Source of the DNA: Triangularia verruculosa
Lineage: Eukaryota > Ascomycota > Sordariomycetes > Sordariales > Podosporaceae
Assembly: GCA_033296885.1 (NCBI GenBank)
Contig: MU863943.1
Coordinates: 1 to 64,000 of the forward strand
Direction of reading: 5' to 3'
DNA: 64,000 nt
Made by a program: the position numbers and the translations under genes. Positions 22,135 to 33,746 of this stretch are shown here, piece after piece. The first letter of the stretch is position 1. Each line of letters starts with the position of its first letter. The notes beneath the pieces were generated by a model, which worked only from the letters and a program-made list of their open reading frames with translations, had not been told where the DNA came from and made no database searches.

Positions 22135-22904
22135 ATGTCTTCCGAGCCTTTCAATCTCTCCAACCCAAACCGCACCGTCCATGTCGGAGTGATTCTCTTC
22201 GGCGGGTCTGTATTCCGCATGTCTTCCCTGAAAACTATCACACTGACAACATATTCAGCCTGACTGAGCTTCTCGATGTGGCCCCCATGGATCTTTTCCA
22301 TGGTCTCACACCCAAGTTCCTCCAGCCCCTGCCCGACGGCTTCGTTGCTCCCCATCTAAAGCAGCAAGCCATCGACATGGAGTTCCACTGGGTGACAGAG
22401 ACCGGCAAGGTCCCCTCTACCAACAACGTTACCGTGGGCGCAACCATTGTACCGACCGACTCTTTTGTGACCTGTCCTGCCTTGGATATCGTCCTCATCG
22501 GAGCCCATCGCTTCGGGTACAACCTGACCGAGACCGAGCTCACCTTCCTCCGCAAAGCGTACGACGAGTGCTCTGCCTTTCTGACCATCTGCGGCGGTGT
22601 CCAGGCCCCGCTGAGCGCAGGACTTTTGGAGGGCAAAACGGCAACGGGACCGAGGTTTTTCCTGGATGTTCTGAGGCAGCAGGCGCCGGGGACCAACTGG
22701 GTTGAGAAGCGCTGGGTGAGTGATGGCAAGTTGTGGACGAGCGGGGCCTTGTTGAACGGTACGGACATGGTGGCGGCCTTTCAGAGGGAGGTTTGGGGCG
22801 GGAAGTCGCTTACAGCTGAGGATTCCTTGGTCGAGTTTATGGCTAGACTTGGGTCAGTTCCGGTGAGAGACATTGACTACAAGGATGACGACGGGAAGCT
22901 GTAA
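22135..22904 (+). CDS. DJ-1/PfpI family class I amidotransferase-like protein
   Basis: Two exons: 22135-22205 and 22259-22904. The 53-nt intron has an unusual GTCTGT donor and an ATTCAG acceptor; the join reads VILFGG|LTELLDVAP. The product is 238 aa. It has the flavodoxin-like fold pattern of the family: VGVILFGG strand, DVAPMDLFHGLTP, the DIVLIGAH strand, then the nucleophile elbow FLTICGGVQAP with Cys at about residue 135. The Glu/His partners typical of active PfpI proteases are not clear. Fungal members are often annotated as ThiJ/PfpI or isonitrile-hydratase-like, but substrates are unknown. It ends in a short acidic tail (DYKDDDGKL). It is transcribed divergently from lgd1. Confidence 0.88.
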
Positions 22905-23754
22905 ATACTCGGATATCTTTAGTCTGTTTGGTTCATGATTGCCTTGTTTCCGCCGTTTGCTTCCGGGGTATGACATGACATTGAGTTAAGCACCGAGGGA
23001 TGGAGCATCTAGAGGTCATGTCACGTTACACTCTCCCAAATAGACATGACCACCCAGGGCTCCCTCTTCGTCTATCTCTCTCCACTATCGACGTCCGTCC
23101 ATCTATCCCCCCAACTTTTCGATTTCCCAGCTTAGCTGCTGATGAGCATACCCGACTGTTCACGCCATCCCATGGGAGCCAAAGACCGTTGTCCAAGTGC
23201 AACGACACGCCGTCCCAACAAGATATCACATAGCTTCAAATTTCGGGAGTCAGAATCCAATCATCGCTCACCAAATCCGACTTACCCCTTCCCTTTACTT
23301 TCACCAGAAAGGGGTCGACCGATCTTGGCCACCGATCTCCCTCCATATTGGCAGCCTCCATCGACACAGGCCTTGACGGGTTGCACCTGAGCCACCAGGA
23401 CACGTATTCGTCTTGCCGTCTCCAGTTCACACAAGCTGTCAACTCACAAAGATTGGCATCTACCGTGCTCGGTAAGACTGCACCCGACACACACACAACC
23501 ACCCGGAACTCGGTAACTTCACGCTCCCTTCACGTCGCCTGCCCAGCCCAAGGAAGTCATTCTTGTCCTGTTCAAAAGTACCCCCTGTTGTACACTACCC
23601 CATGCCTAATGTAGGACTGTACGCTTACCCAGCCATCAACCCTGAAACCTTTCTCAAGTAAGCATTCAAGCAATGCCCCCTCTCCCCCCTCCAGGTTTGT
23701 ATGATTTGCCCTTTCCCACCATTATACTGTTTTTCCCAATCACAGAAATCAACA
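22905..23754. other. Intergenic region before the CCC1-like gene
   Basis: 850 bp between two plus-strand genes, with no supportable gene. A short GTTTGTATG...CACAG stretch just before 23755 could be a 5' UTR intron of the transporter gene, but this is uncertain. Confidence 0.45.
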
Positions 23755-24795
23755 ATGTTCACCACCATCTTCCCGAGAAGGATCCGCAAGAAGCTATATC
23801 GGGATGGAACTATTCTACCAACAACATCTGCCAAACCATCAACACCACCTCCAAGTCTCGACAACATATCCACCGACCTCAAACCTCAGCCTTCCACTTC
23901 ATCCACCCTTGACGACTCCCAGCACCATGCCGCCCATAAACCACTCATCAACCCCCGCCTAATATCAGACGCAACAATCGGCCTCTCCGACGGCCTCACC
24001 GTCCCCTTCGCCCTAACAGCAGGCCTCACAGCCCTAGGCGACACCCGCACCGTCATCTACGGCGGTCTCGCAGAGCTCATCGCAGGCGCCATATCCATGG
24101 GCCTAGGGGGCTACCTCGGAGCAAGAGGAGAATCCGCAGCATACGAAGAGTCACGCTCCAGACTCGTCGCCACACTTCTTCTTCAGGACCAACCAGCAGG
24201 ACCTACTAAGACAGCAGCAACAACCACCACCACCACTGCTGTCATCGACGCGCTACAGCGAGGGCTTTTCCCTCTTAGGGTACCGGCAGAAATACTCCAG
24301 CAACAAGTGAGGGAAAACGGGGAGAAGGAGGAATGGGTGGGTTTATTGCTCAGGCTGCAAGGGATTTCCCTTCCGTGTACATCATCATCAGAGGAAACAA
24401 CAGCAGCATCAGACGACGATGAAAGTGGCGGCGGGTGCAAAAGGAGGAGAAGAAAGCAAAGGAGAGATGACGGTCGGGTCAGGGCGGTGAAATCGGCTGT
24501 GACTATCGCGGCTGGGTATTTCCTCGGGGGTCTGCTGCCGCTGATACCGTATTTCTTTGTTGCGGGGCATGTAGGGAGGCTGCTGACGGGGTTGTATATA
24601 TCCATTGGAGTGATGGGAGTAGCACTGTTCACCTTTGGCTATGTCAAGACTGGAGTGGTGGTCGGGTTCGAGAGACGGCACTCGTCGAGGTGCATGTTGG
24701 GCGGTGTACAGATGGTGGTTGTCGGCGGCATGGCGGCGGGAGCAGCGATGGGACTGGTCAAGGGGTTTGAGGGGGTGGGAACGTTCGGGTCATGA
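23755..24795 (+). CDS. CCC1: CCC1/VIT1 family vacuolar iron/manganese transporter
   Basis: Single exon of 346 aa starting at ATG 23755 (MFTTIFPRRIRKKL); the open frame continues 18 codons upstream but this ATG fits the family better. After a ~60-residue cytosolic N-terminus come the family's first two membrane segments: SDATIGLSDGLTVPFALTAG and YGGLAELIAGAISMGLGGYL, followed by GARGESAAYEESR, the start of the metal-binding cytosolic domain. That domain is long here (about residues 130-245) and contains a Thr run, an acidic DDDE stretch and a basic KRRRRKQRR stretch. Three further membrane helices complete the five-helix topology. Yeast Ccc1 and plant VIT1 move Fe2+ and Mn2+ from cytosol into the vacuole in exchange for protons. 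Composition shifts from C-rich to G-rich near 24300. Confidence 0.92.
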   Translation: MFTTIFPRRIRKKLYRDGTILPTTSAKPSTPPPSLDNISTDLKPQPSTSSTLDDSQHHAAHKPLINPRLISDATIGLSDGLTVPFALTAGLTALGDTRTVIYGGLAELIAGAISMGLGGYLGARGESAAYEESRSRLVATLLLQDQPAGPTKTAATTTTTTAVIDALQRGLFPLRVPAEILQQQVRENGEKEEWVGLLLRLQGISLPCTSSSEETTAASDDDESGGGCKRRRRKQRRDDGRVRAVKSAVTIAAGYFLGGLLPLIPYFFVAGHVGRLLTGLYISIGVMGVALFTFGYVKTGVVVGFERRHSSRCMLGGVQMVVVGGMAAGAAMGLVKGFEGVGTFGS

Positions 24796-25111
24796 GATTC
24801 TAGGTAGATGGGGTAGGTAGGTAAGTGAGGTATCTGTAGGCGCAAAACTTTGTTCTTATGCAAAAGAAATTTCCATGACCACACCTACGCTGAGGGGCAT
24901 ACTACCTTAAACACCGAGATTCCGAGAATAAATATCCTCAACTGGACATTCAGCAGGCAACCCAAAATAACAAGTGCTCAATTAAGTTCCATACTAATCT
25001 TCCCCCCCCAAAAAATGGTATCAACCCTTTCAAAAAATCCTCCTCCATCCCCCAAAACAACATAACGTCCAACCCCCCCTTTACACATCACCCTTGCCCC
25101 CCCCATAAAAA
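24796..25111. other. Convergent 3' region, CCC1 / seipin
   Basis: 316 bp between two converging genes. It is AT-rich in the middle (24840-25060) and presumably holds both 3' UTRs. Nothing else is evident. Confidence 0.5.
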
Positions 25112-26703
25112 TCAAGACCTAGACACCCTCCTCCTCCTCGGCCCCTCCCCCTTCCCATCCCCCCTAACAACAGCATCACTATAACTCGTCCCGATCCCCG
25201 AATCCCTGTACCCCTCCTCCCCCCCACCATCCCCCTCATCATCCCCCTGCTCCCCCCCAAAATCCGGCAACCTCGTCATCAGCACCCCCAGCCCCCCTCC
25301 TTCTTCCTCCTCCTTCTTCACCTTTGTTGTCATCGTCCCCCCCACCCCAGACTCAGACTCATACCTCAACGGCACCTCCCCCCTGCCCGTAGGAAACGTC
25401 CTCTCCGTATCCGACATATCCCCATCCTCTTCTCTCTTCATTATCACCTGTGCCTGCGACTGCGGGGGAGGTATCCACCCCTCTATCCCCCTCCTCTTCT
25501 CCCTGTCAACATCAGGAGGAGAAGACCCATTAATCCACGAACTGATAAAAACCGCAGCCACAACAAGCGCAATCATCTCCACCGCCCAAAACACCGTTGT
25601 TATCGTTAAAAAGGAGAATATCCGGTACCGGTACATCACCCACCTCAACCCCCTCAGTTGAGCAACTACACTCACTTTACAATCATACACCCTTAACCCC
25701 TGCCCCGCTTGTATCTCAACCACCATACTCTTCGGCAGTATCCCCTTACCATCTTTTGCCCTACGAGAACCGAAGGAGACTTGGGAGAGGAGTTTAGTCG
25801 TAAGAGTGGTAGCTTCTGCTCGCTGGGTGAAGAGGACGTGATAAGGCAGGAAAAGTATGCGTTTAGCTAGGGAAACGAGGGGGTCGGTGTAGGGGAGTAT
25901 AACTGGGCGGGCTGAAGTCAAAAGAATAGAAGAGGGGGTGAGCAAAGAGGGGAGGGAGAGGACGGTGACGAGGTCGGTTTGGCCGGTTGATTTGTTGATT
26001 TGGATTTGGGGGTTGTAGAGCACCTTTGATTGATCTGAGGGCAAGGATTGGGGGGAGGGGGGGGGGTATTCGGTGTCAAGGAGGTGGATTACAACCATAA
26101 AGTTCCCCCTTTTGGTGTTTTCTGGGGTTAGGGGTAGGGTGAGGGAGAGGGAGATGTCGTAGGGTTGGGAGGGGAGGAGGGTTATGGGGGTTATGGCGAG
26201 GGGGTTTTGGCCGTAGCTTTTGTCATCGTTTGTTAGTTTTATGTTATGGTATAAGGAGATAAAGGGGGAAAGCGAGGGAAGAAAAATACCCATAATGTAA
26301 AAACACTTCTTGTTCGTGTACTAGTTTCGGGAGGTAGGTGTAGTAAAACCCAATGTATGCCACCGCGGCAAATAGATACAGCACCACGCCCGCTGTGAGC
26401 ACCAGGACGGAGCTGATCAGACTCTTTTGGAAGGTTCGGGAGGTCAAGAGGTAGTAGATGCCGTTTTTTGTTTCCGTCACCAGCGCGCGCAGGCCAGAGG
26501 TGATTTGCGTCCATTGGTGGGTCAGCAGGGCGAAGTCGTCGTCGTCGTCGTCGTCGTCGGGGGAGGGGAGGGGCTTTTCTTTGGACTATTGTTTACATTT
26601 TACTGTTAGAGGATTACAAACAGTAAAGGGAAACGGAAGGGGGAGGTGTACCTACCATGATGGGCTGGCTAGGGACCTTGACGGTCTCGATAGTCTTAGG
26701 ATC
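25112..26703 (-). CDS. SEI1: Seipin (lipid droplet biogenesis), N-terminus unresolved
   Basis: Exons 26585-26290 and 26216-25112 are joined by a 73-nt intron (GTATTT donor, ACTAAC branch, AAAAG acceptor; HYG|YGQNPL). An upstream exon ends at 26656 (TIETVKVPSQPIM) before a 70-nt intron with a CTAAC site. That frame is open only back to 26715 and has no suitable ATG, so a further 5' exon is likely; 26703 marks a possible CACAG acceptor. The two main exons encode 466 aa plus stop. Features: Asp(8) run, first membrane helix ISSVLVLTAGVVLYLFAAVA then YYTYLPK, a lumenal beta-sandwich region (PYDISLSLTLPLTPENTKRG, NFMVVIHLLD), the second helix ITTVFWAVEMIALVVAAVF, and a long Gly/acidic cytosolic tail. 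Seipin oligomers sit at ER-lipid droplet contacts and shape triacylglycerol droplet formation. Confidence 0.85.
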
Positions 26704-26715
26704 CTGTGATCTCAA

Positions 26716-27408
26716 CTAGATAGGTTGTGTCGTCTGTCGCACGACCGACGGAGGTCATTGTTCTAGGTAATGAAATAAGATCGTCGCCAGGAATGCGACA
26801 GCGATTCTTCCCTCGAGACGCATCCGATAGTTGGGCTGTCACAGTGCAACCATTGGCATGTGCGTGCGGCAGTCGCGAAAATGGAGTCGAATGTTTGGTT
26901 GCAACCGTCGGGACAGCGGTCCCTGCAGCGCTGATGTCATGTCTTGGCACTTCCCTTTATCTTATCACATCACAATCTTCACATGTTACACTAGGACATA
27001 CCAAATCTGAATAACTTTTATGTTTATTCTTGTATTCTCTCTCAAACTGACTAAACCAACAAAGAAAAGGGGGTAGTCGTTGTAGTAGCAATAACCCAAC
27101 AGAAGAAAAGAAGTAAAAGTACCAACTACAGTAAGCGTCAGAAAAAGAAGGCAACAAAAACAAGCTCGCTCAAACATAACACAACCCCCATACAAATCCA
27201 TCCATCGTCCATGTACACATTTCAGACATCCCATCATCATCAACCCATCCTTTCTCGTCCCCTCAAACCCCGGGTATAACCCCATCATCAAAAGATCATG
27301 ACAGCCACCCAACCAAACCCAACCAGCATGTGAAGAAAGCCGAGAGGGATTCACCCCTCCCCAACTCCTCCTTTTCCGCCTCTTATCCTATCCCATTCAT
27401 CACATCCC
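26716..27408. other. Intergenic region, seipin / F-BAR
   Basis: About 690 bp between two minus-strand genes. It probably includes the missing 5' exon or UTR of seipin and the 3' UTR of the F-BAR gene. No separate gene is supportable. Confidence 0.45.
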
Positions 27409-30400
27409 CTAGCAGGGCTGCAAATAATTACTCGGCACCAACCCAACCTGCCCATTCCCCCCCTGCACCGTCGCCTCCCACCACCCATCATCCTGATGCC
27501 TCAACACCGCCAACACATCCCCCTTTGCAAACCCCAGCTCCTCCGGAATCGCCGCCTGGTACATATACAGCGCCCGTGCTATATCTTTTGTTAGCCCTTA
27601 TTCACCCCACCCCCAACATTATTAGTTTAGACTTACCGAAATGCATAATCGCCCTCCCATCCCTCGTATACATCCCCGGATCCCCCACCTGCCTATCCCT
27701 ATCCCCCCTCACCGTCCCCCCCGCAGCCACACTCTTGCTCCTCGTCCTGCTCGTCGCCGTCCCATTCCCGCCGCTTCCCTCATACAGACTCATATTGCTA
27801 GCTACAATATTCCCGCTGCTTCCTGCCCTGACAGAGATGTTGCTCGCAGTATTGGACCTTGCGTGACGGCCTCGCTGGGAGCCGCCGTATTGACTGTCGT
27901 TGTCCGCGGGCGGGATCGAGCCGGCGACGGATAAGGCCATGGAGTTGTTGTGGTGCCCGGACATGCTGCTTGCCGGGCGATGAGAGTACTCGTTTTGCGA
28001 GCCGCGGGGACTGTAAGGAGCTGGAGAGGCGGAGCGGTGCGCGTCTCCCATTACGCTTGGCGAGCCCCTGCCTGGTTGGTCGTAGCGGGACGAGTACGAG
28101 TTTTGATGCTGCGACTGCGTGCGGGAGTGGTGAGATGACACCGAACCGCGGTGCTGAGATTGGTGTTGAGACCCAGTAGAGGAAGAGAAGGGTTGCGGGG
28201 ACGATGACCCGTTGCGGTATCCGCCAGTAACAGAGGGACTAGCTCTGGATGCTGGACGAGGCGAGACGCTTCTTGTCGGAGCCGGGGATGTGGCTCTCAC
28301 CGTGTCGTTTCCTCTGGTGCCAGGCCGGGACATGGACCGGGAGTAATCCTGGCCACCGCCCGAACCGGGACGGCCGCCGTCAAACAAGCTGCGTGTTTGG
28401 GTCTGGAATTTCTCAGAGGCAGCCTTCATTGCCTTTGAGGTCACCGCCGGAGGTGGCACGCCCAGACGCTGAACCTGAACTTGCTGATCGTACGATGGCG
28501 GCGGGGTACCACGCATGGCGGCCACAACGGCACTGTTGCCGCTGACAGACATGGCACCAGATCGGGCTCCGGGAGCGGGAGTGGCGATGCCGTGGTAGTG
28601 GTCGGCAGAAATACGACCGCCGCCAGGGCCGCCGTTGAGCTTGTTGCTGCCAGAGGTGACGCCCTTGAGCTCAGCCAAGGCCATGGCGATGGGGTCGTCT
28701 TCGGGCGCATCAGACGCGGCTTGCTGCTTTTGACGAGTGGTATCGTCGACCTGGAAAACATTGCCACCTACGTTCAGGGCCAGACTGGCATTGGCAGCAA
28801 TGGGATCCGGGCTGACGCTGCGGCCGGGAGCAATCACCTGGTCATTCTTGTTGAAAGCACCCGTGATCTGAGGACGCTGGTTGTTGGTGGGATGCCAAGT
28901 GTTTCTACTGTTTGGTGCCACCTCCTTCGTGCTCTTTCTTCGGAATGGGCTGTTGTTAAAGAAGCCGCTCTTCTTCTTGAGAACCTTCTTGTCTGGAGAC
29001 TCGGAACCTTGCTGGGGCTGCTCCCTCTGCTGGAGTTGCTGTGGGGGTTTTTGCTGGATCTGTTGTTGTTGAACAGGTGGTTGCCGCTGTTGTTGCACTG
29101 GTGGCGGCTGCTGCTTGATAGGCGCCACTGCTTGCTGCTGAGGTTCTTGACTAGAGAACGACGTCTCGCTGTGCGAGTCTCTGCTAGAGGGTCGCGCCGA
29201 CGTCGCAGACGGCGCGGTGCTGAGGTCGGAAGCGGTGGGTCTGCAGAGCATAGTCATGCCATCCATCGGATAGGGATCGTGAGGGACAGGCGCAAACTCA
29301 TTAGGGTCATAATCCATGTTGCTGGCCTGAGGAGGCTGGTAACCCCGAGGCGGCGCCCTCCTGGAGTCCTGCTTCTGATCTTGCTGAGGAATAACCGGTA
29401 CCGCTGCTGCAATCGCTTTCTGGGGAAGAGCCGCGACCTGGCCTCGTGGCGGGTCGGGGTCTCCATGAAGCTTCCGTGCCAATGCCGAGTTTGGATCGTG
29501 GTGCGATTCAAAGGTTGAAGGCTGTGGTGATGAAGAGCGGAAGGCCGGGTTTATGCTCCTCGAAAACTGAGCCACCGAATAATTATCATCGTCCGACACC
29601 TCGGATTGCGTATCCATATCCCCGCGGCAAAAGTTGATGTACTTTGGCGCATCCGGAATCTCCTGACCGGTGCCCTTTTCGCTGATGAACGTGAGGATGT
29701 CCTTCTCCACCTCCATCTTCTCGAGCGACAGCCGGATCTTCTCGCACGACGAGTCGTCGCTAACACAGACTGTCGAGGCAATGTTGGCAAACTGCCAAAG
29801 ACTGCTCTTTGTGAAATCCAAACGCTCCTCCTCGAGATCCTGGAACTTGTCAGCAGCAGCCTTCCATTCCCTGTTCCACCTGGCTGTGGTCTCCTCCAGC
29901 GCTCTGACGGCAGCCTCGTACTCGGCGTTCGACGCGGCCAAGCTGATCTGTGTCTTCTCCAACTTTGCCTTGTTCTTTCTCTCCTCCTGACCCATCACCA
30001 TGTGACCCTGTGCCAGGTAGCCCTTGATCTTCAGACACTCTTGCTCGTACTTGTCCCTCGTCTTGTTGACCAGCTGTGTTTGCTGCACTTTGGTTTTAAG
30101 CAGCTTCTCGACCGTGTTTTGTACAATCTTTCGTCGTTCCTTCATCCCGCCGGCAAAAGCAGCCAGTGGCTCCTCGAGTTCGCTCTTCATTTGTTGCGCA
30201 ATGTGCTGATGCTGTTTGCCCATCGATTCAACTTCTTGGCGGACGATGTCGAGTGAGAGCCTCAAAGTCCCCATCTCCTGCGAGCCCAGGTTTTTTCGGC
30301 ATAGTGAGAGTAGTTTTCGGGAGTAATCGTCTTCGATGGATGCGCGGGCTGTTTTTCTTTCGTCAGTCGACTCTACGTCGCTTCTGGAAGAGTATACTTA

Positions 30401-30603
30401 CCGCTGTAGAAGTTCTTAAGTTCGTCGCTTGTGAGCTTGGCATTGGCCATGCGCTCCAGCAGGGGTCCAACACCGGCATCATCTTTACCCCAGAAGTTGT
30501 TGGCAACTACACATCAAAGTCAGCTGTCAAGTTCGCTCTCGAATTGTCGCTACGACCTACAAGAAAGGGCGACGGCCGGCCCGTTAGCATAATCGGCCGT
30601 CAT
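27409..30603 (-). CDS. F-BAR/SH3 cytokinesis protein (Cdc15/Imp2/Hof1 type)
   Basis: Four exons: 30603-30561, 30506-30402, 30348-27637 and 27578-27409. Introns are 54, 53 and 58 nt, and all joins keep frame, giving 1009 aa. The start is MTADYANGPAVALS. The F-BAR domain occupies about residues 1-270 (SFANNFWGKDDAGVGPLLERM, ARASIEDDYSRKLLSLC, then long coiled-coil helices). About 600 residues of Ser/Pro/Gln-rich linker follow, and the last exon encodes an SH3 domain: ARALYMYQAAIPEELGFAKG, DDGWWEA, then LVPSNYLQPC at the end. Cdc15, Imp2 and Hof1 bind curved plasma membrane and recruit formins and other ring proteins to the septum. In filamentous fungi the homologue is expected at septation sites. 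The SH3 domain depends on the short last intron. Confidence 0.92.
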
Positions 30604-31566
30604 GTCGCCTGACGTAGAAGCGAGACCGGGATTGACCTAGTATTCTCCTCCTCCTCCAGAGTCAAAGTTTGCGAAAAATCAATGATGTAAATAAATCGCC
30701 CTTGTTGTCCTGCGGGCAAGCTCGTATATCTCGTCTCGACAATCTGATAGCTGCGAAATAACAAAAACCCGCACAGTCGGCCAGCGAGACACAAAAGGAA
30801 GATGCCGGTGCCAAAAAGGGGGAAATAAAGGGTTGGTAACGACAGTTTCAATATGCCAGGTGTGTTAAGAAAGGGCCAATCTGGAATGGAATGGGTGTTG
30901 AAGTGGAAATAAAGGTAGCACACTTCTTGGTTCCCTGCTGCACATTCAAATGTTGACTTCCTTGCCGCTGACGCCCGGTTGGATGGTCGTGAGGGGCAAC
31001 GGGCACTGCACAGGCGCCGAGCCGCTGACTTGCATGATCCGTCAGCTCCCCACCGTTGAAGAAGCGTTTGTTAGTGTGGGACTGTACTCACTTTTCTCTG
31101 GAATACAAATCACTGCTGCTGGATTAAACAGCGAAGAAGGTTGTTTCTTCTGAATTGGAGATACCCTCTCGAGATTGTCAGTTGGTTGGGCAAACAGAAA
31201 GGTGTTTGCAGGAGTGGGGAGGCCTTCGAAAAGCTGAACAACGTGTTCCAGGATTTGGAGGGGCTGGGAGAGGGATGCTCCAATGCTCCCTATTTGCTAG
31301 ATGTCTTGCGCTAACACTCGGGTTCTACACGTCGAACAGACTCAGTAAATTGATTGCATCAGTCGTGTAACATTGCAAATGGATCTTGTAACCGCATGGC
31401 AATGCCATCAGTCAGTTGAACTTCCCAGAATCCCGGTGTGAGCTATGTCTTGGCCCCTATTAGCGCCCGCCTTGTGAGAGTAAACAGTGGGAAAAATGAT
31501 GGCATCACTAAGAGTTAATGCGCTATGGTCAGGCTCCAAGTTGATTTTTTTCGACCTCAAAAAAAA
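30604..31566. other. Intergenic region upstream of the F-BAR gene
   Basis: 963 bp between two minus-strand genes. Short open frames only; none recognised. It contains the F-BAR promoter. Confidence 0.5.
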
Positions 31567-33343
31567 TCACGTCTGATGCCCTCTCCTCAGCTTGAGAATA
31601 TCCACCAACTTCACCGCTCCCCTCCCGCCCCAGCCATTCGGGCCACTATCCACCTCTGGACGAATGGCGCAGTACCAAGCCCACGTCCTCCTATCGAGTT
31701 CTGCCACATCAAGATGATCTGCCCAGCTATCAAAAAGCAATCTTAACGCTCCCAGCAACAACCCCAAATTCTCCTCTCTCTCCGCCTCCAACACCTTTGC
31801 CGTTTTATGCGCCGCTTTTTTCTTTGAAGGACTCGTCGCTGTTTCGTCCGCCGGTGGTGATGGCTTCCCAAAGCTCTTCAGCAAATACGACCTGGCCGCC
31901 TCGGGCCGGTGAATATGCATCCCCACCACATGGGTTAGCGGCTGCAGTTGCTTGCCCGATCCATAACCTCCCACCGTGGTCCCAGGTTGGTTTTTTCTCA
32001 TGGCCTCGAGATCCAGACCCCAAAGAGCCTCTCCTCCTAGCGAGATACTTCCGCCGGTCTTTCGCATTCGCTCACTGAGCGCAGACGTGACCACATTTCT
32101 CATCAGCCTCCATCTGTCCGGCCCTAGCATCGTTCCTCCAAACCAACGGGTGAGAACGACGAGCGTATCAACAGCCCCAGCCTCCCTCATAACCTTCAGC
32201 ATGAGGTCCCCACACCCCGTTTCTCCATCATCAAACGACTCTTCCCTCATGGTCCTCTGAGTAAGCCAGTTCGCATTTTCAGGCGGTTTCAGACGGTAGG
32301 CCCAGGCGTTATGTGTGGCGCTTTTTAACTCGGGATGAACATACATCAGACTCTCCATCAGGTACTTTCTCTGTGACGGTTCCTTGAGTTGAATAGCCCT
32401 CGCAATGAACTTTGAGTCTTTCATCGTTATCGGCTGGCTTGTCGACCACGTAGTAGTTGGTGTAGGTGCTGGTTCCAGAGCCGAAGCCATTGTCGCCGTA
32501 GATGCCTGGGTGTCTTTAACCGCACTTCCCTTCGTGCCATCATCTTCGGAGTTCTCCTCACCCTTCCACTCATACCCACTCCTCTTCAAAACCGCAACTT
32601 CCCTCCCCATCACCCTCACCCTCGGTTGCCCCTCTCCATATCCCTCCTGATCCGCACTTGGCCCCTTATCAAGCCCCAAACTCACAGCTTTTGACCTCGA
32701 GTTAGCACTCACCACCGCCTGTGCTAGACTCAGTCTACTTGATAGTGGCTGTTCAGGCATGGTATACCTCAACATCTCAACAGCAAAGGCAAGAACCAAC
32801 GGTGCCCGATTAGTCTCAATAACTGTCTCTTTGATCCTGTCCTCATCCGTGCATATTGGCAGCTCCAAGGAGGCTTCCAGTTCCTGCGGTGTCATTTCGA
32901 CAGGACCGACCATGAAGACATCGTTCTTGATACGTTTGGCTGCCGGTGATGTAGATGCGATGGAAGACTCGCGTTTCAGAGCCCCGCCACCAGATGGCGG
33001 TGATGACGAAGCAGAGGCATTTCTCTTGATGACGGCTTTGCAGGCGTTTTGTAGTGCTCGGGCTGCCTTGTCGTCTTTGAGCGCTTCTTGAACTGTGGGG
33101 AGGGGCGCTTCGGAGATTTGTTTGATGCTGGTGAGGTTAGTCGATCATGTCATTGGCAGTAGTCATGGGCCTTGTGCAGCGCTTCAGGAAGTGAGGTTGC
33201 TGTTCGATATCAAGCTGATAAGCTCACCTCCTGAGATTAACGGCCTGGAGAGCTTTGATTGATGTCATTGCTTGGAGCATGGGCATCTTTCTCGTGACGG
33301 TCATGAGCCGTATGAGATCTTGAAGATCCTGTTGTGTCGCCAT
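31567..33343 (-). CDS. IMPACT-domain (UPF0029/YigZ) family protein
   Basis: Two exons: 33343-33228 and 33127-31567. The 100-nt intron (GTGAGC donor, CTAAC branch, CACCAG acceptor) joins NLRR|SIKQISEAPLPT, giving 558 aa. The N-terminal ~80 residues are helical (MATQQDLQDLIRLMTVTRKM). In the middle is the IMPACT N-terminal domain: SKFIARAIQLKEPSQ, HNAWAYRL, EESFDDGETGCGDLML, then LVVLTRWFGGTMLGPDRW. Animal IMPACT and yeast Yih1 bind Gcn1 and restrain Gcn2, but they carry an N-terminal RWD domain that I do not see here, and this protein is about twice the length of Yih1. A Gcn2-pathway role is therefore only possible. The C-terminus has a Lys-rich patch and a helical end (LLLGALRLLFDSW) unlike the small IMPACT proteins. 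Confidence 0.85.
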
Positions 33344-33746
33344 ATCTGCGGTTTTAGCTTTCACCGAAACAACCTTCAGCTTGGATCTTGAGAGATGAGA
33401 TGTCGTTGAAGATGAAGTGGTAACGTACGAGTGAGAGCTTCCAGGAGAAGGCAAATCAGGGAACCCCTGTCTCGTATGCGGGTCTGCTAGGCACCTGCAG
33501 GTCGTTTGCGGGAAGGTGGGGCCTTCACCGAGGTGAGGGTTGATTATATAATCTTGCCTTTCAAGATTCCGGAAGAGTTTGATTGGCTGGAAAGCTCTGG
33601 CTCACTCAAGCTTCACAACGCTGGACGGACCATCAAGGTTGAGTGAGAGCTCATAGCACATCTGCCAGGGTCACCTTCGGATCCCGTACCCGGCCATATA
33701 TGAGAGAAATGCGTTGATAGACACTAACCCCCCTCACATCACAACA
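33344..33746. promoter_or_regulatory. Divergent promoter, IMPACT / OMS1
   Basis: 403 bp between the two start codons. Both promoters and 5' UTRs must lie here. No specific factor site is claimed. Confidence 0.55.

Noticed and set aside
28481..29518. 345-codon plus frame opposite the F-BAR gene
   Set aside because: Antisense shadow of the Ser/Pro/Gln linker of the F-BAR protein.
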